Notes: generated by a model not told the origin, from the sequence alone. Shown: positions 16,970 through 25,513, counted from the stretch's first letter. The stretch: 32,810 nt of DNA from Shewanella mangrovi (GCF_000753795.1 NZ_JPEO01000026.1:1-32810); one strand, 5' to 3'. Program-made: numbers and translations.

Positions 16970-17710
16970 ATGTCCATGATCAAGGTTAACGATACTGACG
17001 GAGTCCGCATCATACAGTTCAATCGTTTAGATAAACTGAATGCCATCAATCTGGAGATGTATCGAGAGCTTACAGCTTACCTGATTGAGGGAGACAGCAA
17101 CAATGACATAGGTGCCTTTCTGTTATGTGGCGATAAACATTGTTTCACCGCTGGCAACGATATTGCCGATTTCCTCAATGTTCCTAATCTTGATGCTGAG
17201 CATCCTGCCATCGAGTTTTTGTTTTGCCTACTTGGGCTCAAAAAGCCGCTTATCGCTGCCGTCAGTGGCCCAGCCATCGGTATTGGTACGACGATGTTGC
17301 TTCATTGTGACCTCGTTTATGCTGATGCCAGCGCACAGTTCCAACTACCATTTATTAATTTAGCGCTTGTTCCAGAAGCGGGCGCCAGTATGTTGCTGCC
17401 TCAGTTAGTCGGCTACACACGCGCGGCAGAATTACTGTTAACGGGTGAACCATTTAGCGCTATGCAGGCAAGAGGTTATCGACTAATCAATGACATTGTA
17501 GAAGATGATGAGTTAATTGAGTTTAGCTTGAATCGAGCCAAACTGATTGCCAGTAAACCTAGCGCAGCTGTGCAGCAAACCAAAGCCTTGATGAAACCGT
17601 GGAAAAATCATTTAAAACAGCACATGCAACAAGAGTTGGATTGCTTTACCAAATGCCTTAGCAGCGATGAGGCAAGACAACGCTTTCAGCAATTTTTACT
17701 CCACAAATAG
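16970..17710 (+). CDS. Enoyl-CoA hydratase/isomerase (crotonase) family protein
   Basis: 246 residues. The crotonase fold has its oxyanion-hole motifs at CFTAGNDI (58-65) and GPAIGIGT (100-107). Glu136 in LALVPEAG is at the position of the conserved catalytic acid. The second hydratase Glu, normally after GGGC, is replaced (GIGTTMLLHCD), so isomerase-like chemistry is more likely than classical hydration. The substrate is unknown. It stands alone, divergent from the DUF2333 gene, with no other beta-oxidation gene nearby. Confidence 0.88.
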   Translation: MSMIKVNDTDGVRIIQFNRLDKLNAINLEMYRELTAYLIEGDSNNDIGAFLLCGDKHCFTAGNDIADFLNVPNLDAEHPAIEFLFCLLGLKKPLIAAVSGPAIGIGTTMLLHCDLVYADASAQFQLPFINLALVPEAGASMLLPQLVGYTRAAELLLTGEPFSAMQARGYRLINDIVEDDELIEFSLNRAKLIASKPSAAVQQTKALMKPWKNHLKQHMQQELDCFTKCLSSDEARQRFQQFLLHK

Positions 17711-17765
17711 ACGAGTCTCTGGCCATCGGCTTAATGTCCTCAACAAGAAGGCGCTAAGCAGATGG

Positions 17766-18116
17766 TCACGGTTGTTGCACCGCGCGACTAAATCCCCACA
17801 CGGCGAGTAAAATCAAAATCAGCGGCCACATTAGACTAGCGCCACTCAGTAACATCACCAATGCCATGGCTGAACAAGCCAAGGTCGCCAATGCCAGCAA
17901 GCTAAATGCCGCTGAAATCCAAAATATCAGAAGAAACACCGTCATCGCGGCGAGGCTCATACTCCACAGGTTCTCATCAAACCACATCAGTGGCGAAGCC
18001 ATTACCCATGACATCATGGCGGGTTGGCTCACAATAAAAGCCAGCAGAATCATCACGGCCACTAAAGCCCATACCAACAACTGCGAACTACGACGGTAGC
18101 GTCTGTGTTTTTGCAT
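17766..18116 (-). CDS. Hypothetical multi-pass membrane protein, third gene of PspC mini-operon
   Basis: 116 residues with a short basic N-terminus (QKHRRYRRSS) and three or four hydrophobic segments (about 12-30, 48-70, 71-92 and 95-110). I do not recognise the family. Its ATG has GAGGGA six bases upstream and lies 15 nt after the stop of the PspC-domain gene, so it is probably co-transcribed. Context suggests an inner-membrane partner of that protein, which is inference only. Confidence 0.75.
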   Translation of the reverse strand: MQKHRRYRRSSQLLVWALVAVMILLAFIVSQPAMMSWVMASPLMWFDENLWSMSLAAMTVFLLIFWISAAFSLLALATLACSAMALVMLLSGASLMWPLILILLAVWGFSRAVQQP

Positions 18117-18131
18117 GCTCGTTCCCTCGTG

Positions 18132-18326
18132 CTAGCGATTTCTTAATTTGGGATACAACGCACTCAAACCAAAGTACACCAATAATGTGGTTAACGGTTG
18201 AATGATCCCAAGCACAATCCAAGTGAGACGAACCCCGGTCAGCGACCATGCAAGATCTGTAGCGAGTTTATTGCTCAAACCACACAGCCACTTTTTCGGG
18301 TTCTGCAAACGATCAGCTAGATTCAT
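18132..18326 (-). CDS. Minimal PspC-domain protein
   Basis: 64 residues from the second of two adjacent ATGs, which sits six bases after AGGAG (the first would be three bases away). The pattern KKWLCGLSNKLATDLAW...VRLTWIVLGI...YFGLSALYP fits the PspC N-terminal domain: a short amphipathic start, then a membrane segment. E. coli PspC is about 119 residues with a C-terminal cytoplasmic helix, which is missing here. PspC proteins sense or signal envelope stress at the inner membrane. It sits between an exported protein gene (12 nt gap) and a membrane protein gene (15 nt gap). Confidence 0.8.
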   Translation of the reverse strand: MNLADRLQNPKKWLCGLSNKLATDLAWSLTGVRLTWIVLGIIQPLTTLLVYFGLSALYPKLRNR

Positions 18327-18338
18327 CATCTACTCCTA

Positions 18339-18644
18339 TTACTTAGAAGCGGTTTGTACAGACTCTGCGTCGTTTTGTTCTGCCGATTCAGCCATCATAG
18401 AGGTTGCGGCATTAGGTGCCTGATGAGTAGCGACTGACAGGTTCAGTTGTTGCTGAATAGACGCCAGGATTTCCGCTTTGGCACCATAGTACATTTCATT
18501 CGCTTGTTGGCTGACGCTGTTGCTAATTGCGCTCACCAGCTGATGTTTTGCCACGTCAGTCGCATCTGCTGCTGACGCCGCATTCGCAAACAAAGCACCT
18601 GAAACCAATACACCTGCAATCAATGTTGAAGTTACGTTTTTCAT
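18339..18644 (-). CDS. Small exported protein, first gene of PspC mini-operon
   Basis: 101 residues with a clear Sec signal peptide (positive start MKNVTS, hydrophobic core, cleavage after ASA near residue 25). The mature chain of about 76 residues is mostly helical (QLVSAISNSVSQQANEMYYG, then AEILASIQQQLNL), with a disordered acidic tail. There are no cysteines and no family I recognise. AGGA precedes the ATG. It heads a tight three-gene operon behind a sigma-54-like promoter, so it may be a stress-induced periplasmic protein (inference). Confidence 0.78.
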   Translation of the reverse strand: MKNVTSTLIAGVLVSGALFANAASAADATDVAKHQLVSAISNSVSQQANEMYYGAKAEILASIQQQLNLSVATHQAPNAATSMMAESAEQNDAESVQTASK

Positions 18645-18695
18645 TTTGAATCATCCTTTTATTCAGAGCTGAGTTATTCAGCGTTCGAAGGGGAT

Positions 18696-18714
18696 AATTC
18701 AATTGATGTGCCAA
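18696..18714 (-). promoter_or_regulatory. Sigma-54 (-24/-12) promoter candidate for the PspC mini-operon
   Basis: On the minus strand TTGGCAC (18714-18708), five bases, then TTGAATT (18702-18696). The GG at -24 and the -12 dinucleotide are separated by exactly 10 bp as sigma-54 requires; the -12 reads TTGA instead of TTGC. The predicted start is about 44 nt before the first start codon. About 80 bp of very AT-rich DNA lies upstream (18715-18800), suitable for IHF bending and an activator. Confidence 0.55.
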
Positions 18715-18821
18715 CTTTTAAAATTGCAATTAAGTCATTAAATTTAAAAATGAAATTTAAAATATAAGAAATTTTAAAGGCAAGAATTAATGAGAGAAAC
18801 GCATGGAATGCGTTAAGAGCG

Positions 18822-18847
18822 GAAAACAGTGGCGAAATTCGCCACTG
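18822..18847 (-). terminator. Terminator of dusA
   Basis: Read on the minus strand, the stem CAGTGGCG / CGCCACTG (8 bp, 5-nt loop) is followed by TTTTCC. It lies 28 nt after the dusA stop codon. Confidence 0.75.
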
Positions 18848-18874
18848 CTGTAGTTATTTTGACCAAAGTCACAA

Positions 18875-19855
18875 TTAAGCTTGCTGAATACTGGCACGAG
18901 CAGCCAGCACTACCTCGCAGTCAGCTCCGGCCTTATGGGCATTTTCGCTGAGGTAACGGCGCCAGCGACGGCCACCTGCAACGCCCTGATAAAGTCCGGT
19001 CATATGACGAGTAATATGATTCAATCGCCCACCTTGCTGCAGGTGTCGCTCAATATACGGCAGCATTAAGTCCACAACGGCATCTCGGCTCAGCACCGCC
19101 TTTTCCATTCCGTATAACCTTTGGTCGACTTCGGCCAACATATATGGATTTTGATAGGCTTCGCGGCCAACCATCACACCATCAAGATGCTCAAGGTGCG
19201 TTGCCATGTCATCAAAGGTTTTAACGCCACCATTAATACTAATGTTCAGCGCTGAGTAATCCTGCTTAAGCTGGTAGACGCGTGGGTAATCCAAAGGTGG
19301 GATCTCGCGATTTTCTTTCGGGCTTAACCCATTCAGCCAGGCTTTGCGGGCATGGATAATGAAAGTATCACAGCCAGTAGCACTCACGGTATCGATGAAA
19401 TCGGTCAGAAACGGATAAGAATCTTGCTCATCAATCCCAATGCGGGTTTTTACCGTTACTGGAATATCCACCACATCTTGCATCGCCTTTACGCAATCCG
19501 CCACTAACTGCGGCTCCGCCATCAAACAAGCACCAAAACGGCCATTTTGGACGCGATCGGACGGACACCCAACATTGAGGTTAACTTCATCATAGCCCCG
19601 CTCAGCTGCAATTTTGGCACACTGTGCCAAGGCCAGTGGATCGCTTCCCCCTAATTGTAGGGCAAGTGGATGCTCTTCCTCGTTGTAACTGAGATAGTCC
19701 CCCTTCCCAAACAGGATTGCGCCAGTTGTCACCATTTCGGTATACAGCAATGTTTGCGACGACATCAATCGTGCGAAATAGCGATAGTGACGATCCGTCC
19801 ACTCGAGCATAGGAGCGATACTGAAGCGACGGTAATGGTTAAGCGGCTGTTTCAC
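18875..19855 (-). CDS. dusA: tRNA-dihydrouridine(20/20a) synthase DusA
   Basis: 326 residues from GTG 19855, which has AGG eight bases upstream; an in-frame TTG at 19861 is only two bases from AGG. The FMN-dependent enzyme reduces uridines at positions 20/20a of the tRNA D-loop. Seen: the FMN-binding start FSIAPMLEWTDRHYRYF, the catalytic Cys in LNVGCPSDRVQ, the lysine in VKTRIG, the His in FIIHARKAWL and the phosphate-binding NGGVKT and GVMVGREAY. Length matches DusA rather than DusB or DusC. It is single, with a good promoter and its own terminator. Confidence 0.96.
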   Translation of the reverse strand: MKQPLNHYRRFSIAPMLEWTDRHYRYFARLMSSQTLLYTEMVTTGAILFGKGDYLSYNEEEHPLALQLGGSDPLALAQCAKIAAERGYDEVNLNVGCPSDRVQNGRFGACLMAEPQLVADCVKAMQDVVDIPVTVKTRIGIDEQDSYPFLTDFIDTVSATGCDTFIIHARKAWLNGLSPKENREIPPLDYPRVYQLKQDYSALNISINGGVKTFDDMATHLEHLDGVMVGREAYQNPYMLAEVDQRLYGMEKAVLSRDAVVDLMLPYIERHLQQGGRLNHITRHMTGLYQGVAGGRRWRRYLSENAHKAGADCEVVLAARASIQQA

Positions 19856-19916
19856 ACTCAATACCTGTAGTTAAACGCCAATCGTGCGATCAGCAGCAAG
19901 AGAATCTGGGCGGGCG

Positions 19917-19945
19917 ATTATACACACAGATATTATTGAGCTCAA
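19917..19945 (-). promoter_or_regulatory. dusA promoter
   Basis: On the minus strand TTGAGC (19945-19940), a 17-bp spacer and TATAAT (19922-19917), about 60 bp before the start codon. This is a strong sigma-70 match. Confidence 0.7.
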
Positions 19946-19965
19946 AATTGCGCGGTAGATTAAAG

Positions 19966-19991
19966 AAAAACCCGGCGCAAGGCCGGGTTTT
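19966..19991. terminator. Terminator of the TonB-dependent receptor gene
   Basis: Five A, stem CCCGGC / GCCGGG with loop GCAAG, then four T. On the minus strand it follows the receptor stop codon by about 20 nt and ends in a T-run. Confidence 0.88.
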
Positions 19992-20012
19992 GTATAACGA
20001 GGTCAGCTGAAA

Positions 20013-23000
20013 TTAGAAGGTGTATTTAACACCGACTTTCAGGTACCAAACTGATTGGTCTGAATCCAACTCATAGAATGGATCTGAAGAAGCTTCAGGG
20101 CCTAAATCTACGCGGCTGTTTGGTGAGTATGTCAGTGTACCATCTCTCCAAGTAGCGTTAGCAAATTCCTTGTTGAAGCCACCAGACACATCGTATACGT
20201 GTCCCCAGTCTTTGTTCAGCAGGTTAGCCAGGTTCTGTACTGTGAAGTACAACATACCTTTGTGACCTTCCATAAAGCCAGGGATTTCTTGCTGTACCGA
20301 CAGGTCCAGAGTGGTTACCCAAGGCTTCTTGCTTGCGTTCTTAGGTACATAGCCACCAGCATATTTTTCCAAACCAGCTGGACGCACGTAGTCTTCCATG
20401 AAGCTTTCGTAATCCATACCGCCTGAGTAAGCAACGTTTGGATCATCTGGACCCGTTGGGATATATGGCGTATAGGCGTTGTAACGAGACAGGTAGTCTT
20501 GGTCGCCCAGAGAATCACCGCGGTAAGTACCTAGAATCCAACCAAACGGCTTGCCAGAACGACGTTCAAACATCACGTTAACACTAGTGTCATAGCCAGC
20601 GAAGAACTGATGGGTGTAACCCAAGTTGATCTTGAAGCTGTGTTCGATTTCGTAGTTACCGGTACCGATATAATCTACGTTACGGTTCGCAACAACATCA
20701 TACTTGTAGTTAGACGCTGCTTGAGAACTGGTACCAGTGTTACCATCAGTGATGTCTTGATATGCATAAGACATAGTCAAGTTAACACCGCTTTCCCAGC
20801 TCTTATTCAAGCTAGTAGTGATGATGCTCGAATGACCATCACGGTCAGCGTTAGTCAACAGAATATCGTAGTGATCAGGTGATGAAGCATCAACTGGCTC
20901 ATATACGATACGACCGTCTGGTGTCACTGTGCCGCTTGGTTGACGGTTCAGGTCACGCCATGCCAGTGAATCTTCTTTCTGGGTGTAGATGTATTGTGAA
21001 GACCAAGTCCATTGATCGCCCAGTACTGGGATATCAAATACATAGTCATAACCGATGCTGTAACGCCATTCTGAAGGAATTTCGAAGTTTGGATCGATTG
21101 CGTCAGTTTCACCATCTGGGTTCTTAGATGACATCTCATCCAAGATGCTCTGTGGTACTTGCAGTGAGGTCAAGTCAGTAAAGCTACCAGAAACGCTATC
21201 AAAGTTTTGGCCTTGCTTACTGAATGAGTTCGCAATCCATACGTTCGGCTTACCACCAGAGAAACGGCCAGCGCCAGCACGTACAGTCAAGGCATCAGTC
21301 GCGTACCAAGTCAAACCAACACGTGGCAACCAGATATCTTTGCCATCCAAGTTTTCTTGGTTCGAGAAACCGTAGCGTTCAACAAAGAGAGGGTTTAGCT
21401 CAGGCGTATCATTGGCAAAAGTGCGTTCATAACGAACACCATAGGTCAAATCGATAGCATCAGTCAGTGCCCAACTATCCTGCACATAGGCAGAGTAGGT
21501 ACCCATCACAAATGCAGCAGCACCGTCATCAGTGTTATTTGATGGCGCGTTAGAGTATTGGATTTCACCAATACCTGCTTCGAAGTCTTCGATGCTGTCA
21601 AAGGTCCATTTACCCAATGATGGGTTCACGTACACGTTAAAGATGTCCAGACGTTCGTAACCCGCACCGAAACCAAGTTTATGGTCGCCCAGCAGGTATT
21701 CAGCATTCAGGTTAACCGCCCAAGTTTTGGTTTCGAGGAAGTTCGCATGGCGATATTCATCTGGACCAAACACCAAACCGTCACCTTGAACATCGTAGCC
21801 AGCGTCGTTGACAGAGTTGTCGTTATCGACGTTAACCTCACCGTAAGCGCGAGTCGCGATACCAGAGACAGACTTAACATCTTTGTAAGCAACAGCCAGT
21901 TCAGTTGAGAAATCTGAAGTCCAGTCAGAATACAATTGGAATGAATATGCATCCATCTTCTGCTGGTAGTTGTACCAGTTACTGGTCAAGTTCAGGTTGT
22001 AAGAAGAATCGCTTGGTCCACGGATAGAATTACTTTCATCACTGTTGTAAGTGAAAGACGCACGGTGGATATCGTTGATGTTCCAGTCTAACTTGACCAG
22101 AATTTTTTCATCTTCTTCTTTCGGATTACCTTGCCAGCCACCGATATCTTCGATGCCATAGCGATCACGTGCAGCAGCTCTTACGCGATCTAACTGTTCT
22201 TGAGTATAACCAGCATCACGAGATGCGCCTGCACCTGCTGGACCATATTCGGCAGCAGTTGGTTTTTCCCATTTTTCATAGTTAGCAAAGAAGAACAGCT
22301 TGTCTTTGATCAGTGGACCGCCCAAGTGCACACCATAGGTGTCGCTCTTAACGCCCTGCACTTCAGTGCTTACCATTTTATCAGCACTGCTGCTGTAGCT
22401 GTCATATTCGCCAGCCCAGCTATCAGACGTCTTCTCGTAGAACGCACCACCGTGGAATTCGTTGGTACCAGATTTGGTTACTGCGTTAATACGAGCGCCG
22501 CTGAAACCACCGTATTTAGCATCGTATGGGTTAGCGTCGATAGAGATCTGTTCAACCGCATCCAGCGAAACTGGAGAACGTTGGGTTGGGTAACCGTTAC
22601 CGTTCAGACCGAAGTCATCGTTCAAACCCACACCATCAACGTTGATGCTGTTGAAGCGAGGGTTAGCACCAGCAACGGTAAATTCGTTGTTATCACCACC
22701 TAACGCAGTTGCCAGAGGGTTTTGACGCAGGATGTCTTTCAAGTCACGGTTCAGTGACGGTGCCTTTTGAATGGCATCACTACCGAAGGTGCTTGCACTA
22801 CCCGCGTTGCTTGAGTAAGCAATTTGGCTACCAGTAACAGTGATGCGTTCTACTTCACCAGCTGGTTGCAGTTGCTCATTCAAACGGAAAGTTTGACCCA
22901 GTTGCAAGAAGATATCGCTTTCAACTGTGTCTTGATATTTATCTGAGTCGATAATGATTTGGTATGGACCGCCCACACGCAGACCAGACGCACTAAACGC

Positions 23001-23210
23001 ACCGGTTTCGTTAGTGGTTACTTCAGTCACTGTGCCTGATGGCTGGTGAATCAATGTAATCTTGGTGTTAGGAGCTGGCTGTCCGTCAGGTCCTGAAATG
23101 GTACCACGCATAGACGATGTAGTGTCTGCTGCGTAGGCCATTGAAGATGCGCCGATGGCAAGTGTCAGTGCCAAGGCTAAACGGCTTTTCGTAAATCCCT
23201 GAATCATCAT
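20013..23210 (-). CDS. Oar-like TonB-dependent receptor with carboxypeptidase-regulatory domain
   Basis: 1065 residues, starting at one of two adjacent ATGs behind AGGGGA. The signal peptide is 1-28 (SMAYA before ADTT). A carboxypeptidase-regulatory-like beta-sandwich follows (about 32-110: GTISGPDGQPAPNTKITL). Then come a TonB-box-like VERITVTGS near 118, a plug (about 135-245) and a large barrel ending YTF. This layout is that of OmpA-related Oar receptors, common in Alteromonadales, which import or bind large substrates; the ligand cannot be read from sequence. It is divergent from a secreted phosphoesterase gene, so a phosphoester or nucleic-acid-derived ligand is possible (inference). 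Confidence 0.9.
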   Translation of the reverse strand: MMIQGFTKSRLALALTLAIGASSMAYAADTTSSMRGTISGPDGQPAPNTKITLIHQPSGTVTEVTTNETGAFSASGLRVGGPYQIIIDSDKYQDTVESDIFLQLGQTFRLNEQLQPAGEVERITVTGSQIAYSSNAGSASTFGSDAIQKAPSLNRDLKDILRQNPLATALGGDNNEFTVAGANPRFNSINVDGVGLNDDFGLNGNGYPTQRSPVSLDAVEQISIDANPYDAKYGGFSGARINAVTKSGTNEFHGGAFYEKTSDSWAGEYDSYSSSADKMVSTEVQGVKSDTYGVHLGGPLIKDKLFFFANYEKWEKPTAAEYGPAGAGASRDAGYTQEQLDRVRAAARDRYGIEDIGGWQGNPKEEDEKILVKLDWNINDIHRASFTYNSDESNSIRGPSDSSYNLNLTSNWYNYQQKMDAYSFQLYSDWTSDFSTELAVAYKDVKSVSGIATRAYGEVNVDNDNSVNDAGYDVQGDGLVFGPDEYRHANFLETKTWAVNLNAEYLLGDHKLGFGAGYERLDIFNVYVNPSLGKWTFDSIEDFEAGIGEIQYSNAPSNNTDDGAAAFVMGTYSAYVQDSWALTDAIDLTYGVRYERTFANDTPELNPLFVERYGFSNQENLDGKDIWLPRVGLTWYATDALTVRAGAGRFSGGKPNVWIANSFSKQGQNFDSVSGSFTDLTSLQVPQSILDEMSSKNPDGETDAIDPNFEIPSEWRYSIGYDYVFDIPVLGDQWTWSSQYIYTQKEDSLAWRDLNRQPSGTVTPDGRIVYEPVDASSPDHYDILLTNADRDGHSSIITTSLNKSWESGVNLTMSYAYQDITDGNTGTSSQAASNYKYDVVANRNVDYIGTGNYEIEHSFKINLGYTHQFFAGYDTSVNVMFERRSGKPFGWILGTYRGDSLGDQDYLSRYNAYTPYIPTGPDDPNVAYSGGMDYESFMEDYVRPAGLEKYAGGYVPKNASKKPWVTTLDLSVQQEIPGFMEGHKGMLYFTVQNLANLLNKDWGHVYDVSGGFNKEFANATWRDGTLTYSPNSRVDLGPEASSDPFYELDSDQSVWYLKVGVKYTF

Positions 23211-23252
23211 TAGATCCCCTGAGTTTTTATATTGATGTTTGTTACATAAACC

Positions 23253-23315
23253 GTTACGTTCGTAACTAAACCACGTTGGCTAAGGGTACACTCCAGCCAA
23301 CGAGGGCGTGTTATA
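23253..23315 (-). promoter_or_regulatory. Receptor promoter/leader with two inverted repeats
   Basis: On the minus strand a -10-like TATAAC (23315-23310) is followed by the inverted repeat CGTTGGCT-N13-AGCCAACG (23274-23281 and 23295-23302) and then GTTACG-TT-CGTAAC (23253-23266). Both would lie in the 5' leader of the receptor mRNA. They could be operators or a leader stem-loop. No -35 of quality was found. Confidence 0.4.
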
Positions 23316-23432
23316 CCATAAAAGCGTTACACTTTTGTTTAACACCGCATAATCATACACACAATTGTTTCATTTTTGACCGGAAAATATTTATTACGGC
23401 CAAATTTTTTCCAATCTCTTTCCGAGGTTCTC

Positions 23433-24644
23433 ATGCAACCCTCTTGGTTAATTCGATTAAATTATATCCTTCTGTTTTTATTATCCTTTATCAGTGTGAA
23501 TGCTATGTCTGCTAACGCCAAACAGCTGAAAATCGCCACATTTAACGTCAGTATGGAAGGCAGTAACTATTTGGAAAAGGGACAAAAAATTCCTAGCCCA
23601 AGCAAGTTACAAACTTTGTTACAAAATGATGACAATCCACAGATCCGCAATATTGCTGAGATTCTGCAGCGGGTCCGTCCTGATATCGTGTTATTGAATG
23701 AATTTGACTACATTGCTGACGCTGACAAAGGCGTCAAAGCCTTTATCAAGCGCTATCTCAATCAATCTCAGCAAGGCGCCGCGGCGATAGATTATCCCTA
23801 CTTTTACATTGCACCAGTGAACACAGGTGTACCCTCGCCGTTTGACCTTGACCATGATGGTAAAGCTTCTGGTGTCGGTGGTGACGCGTGGGGCTTTGGC
23901 TACTACCCCGGCCATTACGGCATGGTGGTGTTATCACGCTATCCAATTGACCGTGAGCACATTAGAAGTTTTCAACATCTGAAATGGTCATCTATGCCGG
24001 GTGCACTGCGGCCGTTTGATCCACAAACTCAGCAGTCTTGGTATACCGATGAACAATGGCAGCAACTGCGTCTCTCGTCTAAATCACATTGGGATATTCC
24101 GGTGAATGTTGATGGTCAGTGGTTGCATGTATTAGCTGCACACCCTACTCCACCGGTATTTGATGGGCCAGAAGACCGCAACGGTAAGCGTAACCACGAC
24201 GAAATTCGTCTTTGGGCTGACTACCTGACCGGCGGTGATGCGGCAGCCTATATTGTCGATGACCAAGGACATAAGGGCGGCTTTGGTGGCCAAGCACGTT
24301 TTGTCTTTGTCGGCGACATGAACTCAGCCCCCTATAAAACGGCAGAGCAAAGTGGTGCGGTTAGACAACTGCTGGATCATCCACTAGTAAACGGTAGCTT
24401 TGTCCCAACCAGTAAAGGCGGTGCCGCCTATGTGCCGGACAATAGCGAGTCAAAATCCTTTACGGCCTCTTGGAAAGAACGCGCGGATTACGTCTTGCCG
24501 TCTAAAGCGGGTATGAAGATTGTTGATGGCGGCGTGTTCTGGCCAGAGAAATCTAGCCCATTGTACCGACTGATCAAAACTCGCAGCGCTTCCTCAGATC
24601 ACCGCTTGGTGTGGTTGACGGTCGAGCTGACACCGCTGCAGTAA
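23433..24644 (+). CDS. Secreted endonuclease/exonuclease/phosphatase-family protein
   Basis: 403 residues from ATG 23433, chosen because GAGG lies just upstream and a signal peptide follows at once (hydrophobic 5-24); an in-frame upstream start adds a 19-residue leader. The EEP fold (DNase I/phosphatase superfamily) is shown by IATFNVS, LLNEFDY (metal Glu), the catalytic His in LAAHPTPP, GDMNSAP (Asp-x-Asn) and the terminal SSDHRLVW (Asp-His). All core residues are present, so it should be an active metal-dependent phosphoesterase. Whether it cuts DNA, phytate or another ester is not readable. It is divergent from the TonB receptor and convergent with a 5'-nucleotidase gene. Confidence 0.88.
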   Translation: MQPSWLIRLNYILLFLLSFISVNAMSANAKQLKIATFNVSMEGSNYLEKGQKIPSPSKLQTLLQNDDNPQIRNIAEILQRVRPDIVLLNEFDYIADADKGVKAFIKRYLNQSQQGAAAIDYPYFYIAPVNTGVPSPFDLDHDGKASGVGGDAWGFGYYPGHYGMVVLSRYPIDREHIRSFQHLKWSSMPGALRPFDPQTQQSWYTDEQWQQLRLSSKSHWDIPVNVDGQWLHVLAAHPTPPVFDGPEDRNGKRNHDEIRLWADYLTGGDAAAYIVDDQGHKGGFGGQARFVFVGDMNSAPYKTAEQSGAVRQLLDHPLVNGSFVPTSKGGAAYVPDNSESKSFTASWKERADYVLPSKAGMKIVDGGVFWPEKSSPLYRLIKTRSASSDHRLVWLTVELTPLQ

Positions 24645-24663
24645 CAATTAGCCTGATGCCAAT

Positions 24664-24691
24664 AAAAAACCCCGACTCGTCGGGGCTTTTT
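24664..24691. terminator. Bidirectional terminator between EEP and 5'-nucleotidase genes
   Basis: Six A, stem CCCCGA / TCGGGG with loop CTCG, then C and five T. It lies between two convergent genes. Confidence 0.88.
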
Positions 24692-24706
24692 ATTTAACGC
24701 ACTAGG

Positions 24707-25513
24707 TTATTTTTGTTGCCATGGCTGCAAGCTTTGCTGACGCACACGCAGCTTCTGCGCATCATCCAACTGATAATAGCCTTCCGCCAAACCTGGCTCC
24801 CAATCACCGTATGATGGGTTCGGTAGCAAAATGAATTTATGGCCGAAATCATCTTTATGAGTATCCACTACCACGTTGCGTTGTTCATTCAACTGGTGAT
24901 ACGTGTTGATTTCAGGAAAGTCGTTAAGATTGTCCCCCATAAATAGCACCACTTTGTATCCATCTTGCTCAATCGATGCTAAACGTGGCGCCTTATTTGA
25001 TGTCTCTTTCTTTAACCGCAGGGTAAATTCAGACACGTTAGGGAAACCCAGCTTTTGCAGGTTTTCTTTGGTGGCGGCGAAGGTGCGCTCTGATCGGTTT
25101 GACACATAAAACATCGTGCCACCATGCTCAGTCACAAAGTTAGCCAAATCGACCGCACCGGCCAATGCAGGCGTTTGAACGCTGTTAACCCATGCATCCC
25201 AGCCTTCGTTGGTATAGCCTTGATGATGCAGAATCTGCCACGCCGCATAAGGAGAGTTATCCAGCATGGTTTCGTCAAGATCGACCATCACCGCGAGTTT
25301 GCCCTGCTGCTTGGCTTTGGCGAGTTCAAACGATACCTTCGCCATATTGTAAGCTTGATAACACAGGGCGCGGTATTCACCGGCATTTTGCATCCACACC
25401 ACACTCTGGGTGTTTTCTGCGACCAATTCCATTGCGGCGTGATTCACAGGCGCTTCAGCCTGAACCGATACAGCCACAAACGCTAGCGGAAGAAAGTATT
25501 GAGCTAGTTTCAT
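24707..25513 (-). CDS. e(P4)-family 5'-nucleotidase / class C acid phosphatase
   Basis: 268 residues with GAGGGA before the ATG. It is a HAD-superfamily (subfamily IIIB) phosphatase. Asp78 and Asp80 form the catalytic DLDET motif (VMVDLDETMLDNS), and GDNLNDF near 200 supplies the later metal Asp residues. Haemophilus e(P4) dephosphorylates NMN and 5'-nucleotides at the outer membrane. The signal peptide here ends VQA-EAP with no Cys, so there is no lipobox and the protein is probably soluble in the periplasm. It follows the NPP phosphodiesterase gene by 43 nt, which would supply its nucleotide substrates. Confidence 0.9.
   Translation of the reverse strand: MKLAQYFLPLAFVAVSVQAEAPVNHAAMELVAENTQSVVWMQNAGEYRALCYQAYNMAKVSFELAKAKQQGKLAVMVDLDETMLDNSPYAAWQILHHQGYTNEGWDAWVNSVQTPALAGAVDLANFVTEHGGTMFYVSNRSERTFAATKENLQKLGFPNVSEFTLRLKKETSNKAPRLASIEQDGYKVVLFMGDNLNDFPEINTYHQLNEQRNVVVDTHKDDFGHKFILLPNPSYGDWEPGLAEGYYQLDDAQKLRVRQQSLQPWQQK

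Noticed and set aside
22200..22703. 167-codon open frame on the plus strand inside the TonB receptor gene
   Set aside because: It lies wholly antisense to a well-supported 1065-residue gene, has no ribosome site and its translation is low-complexity shadow sequence.
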